From Actinomycetota bacterium (lineage in GTDB: Bacteria; Actinomycetota; Acidimicrobiia; Acidimicrobiales; Acidimicrobiaceae): a DNA stretch of 6,321 bases. The notes under the pieces were generated by a model. That model saw nothing but the letters and a program-made list of their open reading frames with translations, did not search any database and was not told the DNA's origin. Where the stretch lies: positions 1 through 6,321 of the forward strand of contig SIRY01000166.1 in NCBI GenBank assembly GCA_004366215.1. The letters run 5' to 3'. How positions within the stretch are numbered: the stretch's first letter is position 1; each line of letters begins with the position of its first letter. Of the stretch, positions 5,983 to 6,321 are shown one piece after another. Position numbers and translations under genes: made by a program.

Positions 5983-6321
5983 TCACGCAGCCGGCTTGGC
6001 CTGCCGCTGCTGACGACCCTCGAGCACCGCGTTCGCCATCAAACGCGTAAACAGCTCGCACGCCCGAATCGCATCGTCGTTGCCTGGCATGGGGTAGTCA
6101 ACGAGGTCGGGGTCGGCATTGGTGTCGACGACCGCGACGACGGGGATCCCGAGGCGATTGGCTTCCGTGACGGCGATGTGCTCCTTCGGGGTGTCAATGA
6201 CGAAGACGGCCTCAGGTAGACGGGTGAGCGTCCTGATGCCACCGAGGTTCAGCTCGAGTTTGGCGAGCTCCCGTGCGAGCCGGAGGGCTTCCTTCTTCGG
6301 CATGGCGGCGCAGTCGCCCCG
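5983..6321 (-). CDS. rpsB: 30S ribosomal protein S2 (uS2), C-terminal part
   Basis: uS2 binds the small ribosomal subunit at the head-body junction, near S1 in those bacteria that have it, and joins late in assembly. The 112 visible residues are the C-terminal part of a protein of usually 230-290 residues; the reading frame is open to the right edge, so the 5' end is outside the window. An in-frame ATG at 6301-6303 is internal and not a start, because it lies just before the conserved PKKEALRL segment in the middle of uS2. Conserved stretches are [46 protein letters not shown] and PGNDDAIRA. The tail after VLEGR is short and basic (QQRQAKPAA), lacking the long acidic or alanine-rich tail of some homologues. 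It is the first gene visible in the operon, whose promoter would lie further right. Confidence 0.97.
   Translation of the reverse strand, partial: RGDCAAMPKKEALRLARELAKLELNLGGIRTLTRLPEAVFVIDTPKEHIAVTEANRLGIPVVAVVDTNADPDLVDYPMPGNDDAIRACELFTRLMANAVLEGRQQRQAKPAA

Noticed and set aside
6301..6303. ATG as a start of a short rpsB
   Set aside because: The frame stays open upstream to the window edge, and the ATG lies in the middle of the conserved uS2 fold, so the gene is simply cut by the window.
1..6321. Mobile element, CRISPR array, defence system or other novel module
   Set aside because: The window is filled end to end by eight recognisable core genes with spacers of 44 nt or less. No direct-repeat array, terminal inverted repeat or tRNA was seen, and there is no unassigned gene to host such a system.

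Overview
This window is one continuous block of minus-strand housekeeping genes from a GC-rich bacterium, almost certainly an actinomycetote. In the direction of transcription (right to left) the order is rpsB (3' part only), tsf, pyrH, frr, cdsA, dxr, rseP/rip1-like protease, ispG (5' end only). An intramembrane protease between dxr and ispG, with no uppS between frr and cdsA, is the actinobacterial form of this widely conserved cluster. Firmicutes normally carry uppS and proS here, and gammaproteobacteria have uppS plus bamA. The protein style and very compact spacing would suit a deep actinobacterial lineage such as Acidimicrobiia, but that placement is an inference.

Layout: 5983-6321 is the C-terminal 112 residues of ribosomal protein uS2. 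A 44-nt spacer holds a small hairpin and a strong ribosome binding site, followed by EF-Ts (5147-5938). UMP kinase (4429-5145) and ribosome recycling factor (3857-4429) follow with a 1-nt gap and a 1-nt overlap. CdsA (2565-3845) starts 11 nt later and carries a long hydrophilic N-terminal extension. DXR (1384-2544) follows after 20 nt. The site-2 protease (108-1394) overlaps the end of dxr by 11 nt. The first 30 codons of ispG (1-91) run off the left edge. No spacer exceeds 44 nt, there is no gene-free stretch of 300 nt, and no intrinsic terminator is visible. The promoter must lie outside the window, upstream of rpsB.

How the genes work together: uS2, EF-Ts and RRF serve translation (30S assembly, EF-Tu recycling, post-termination recycling). 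PyrH makes UDP for pyrimidine nucleotides, including the CTP that CdsA uses to make CDP-diacylglycerol for phospholipids. DXR and IspG are the committed step and a late step of the MEP isoprenoid pathway. The protease cleaves membrane substrates, typically anti-sigma factors, in the envelope-stress response. The block couples protein synthesis with membrane and isoprenoid supply.

I found no mobile element, CRISPR array, tRNA, phage gene or defence module, and no sign of a wholly new system. The points worth a second look are details of known genes: the CdsA N-terminal tail with repeated Thr-x-x-aliphatic motifs, an extra N-terminal membrane segment in the protease, a lengthened loop in UMP kinase, and near-exclusive use of non-ATG start codons.
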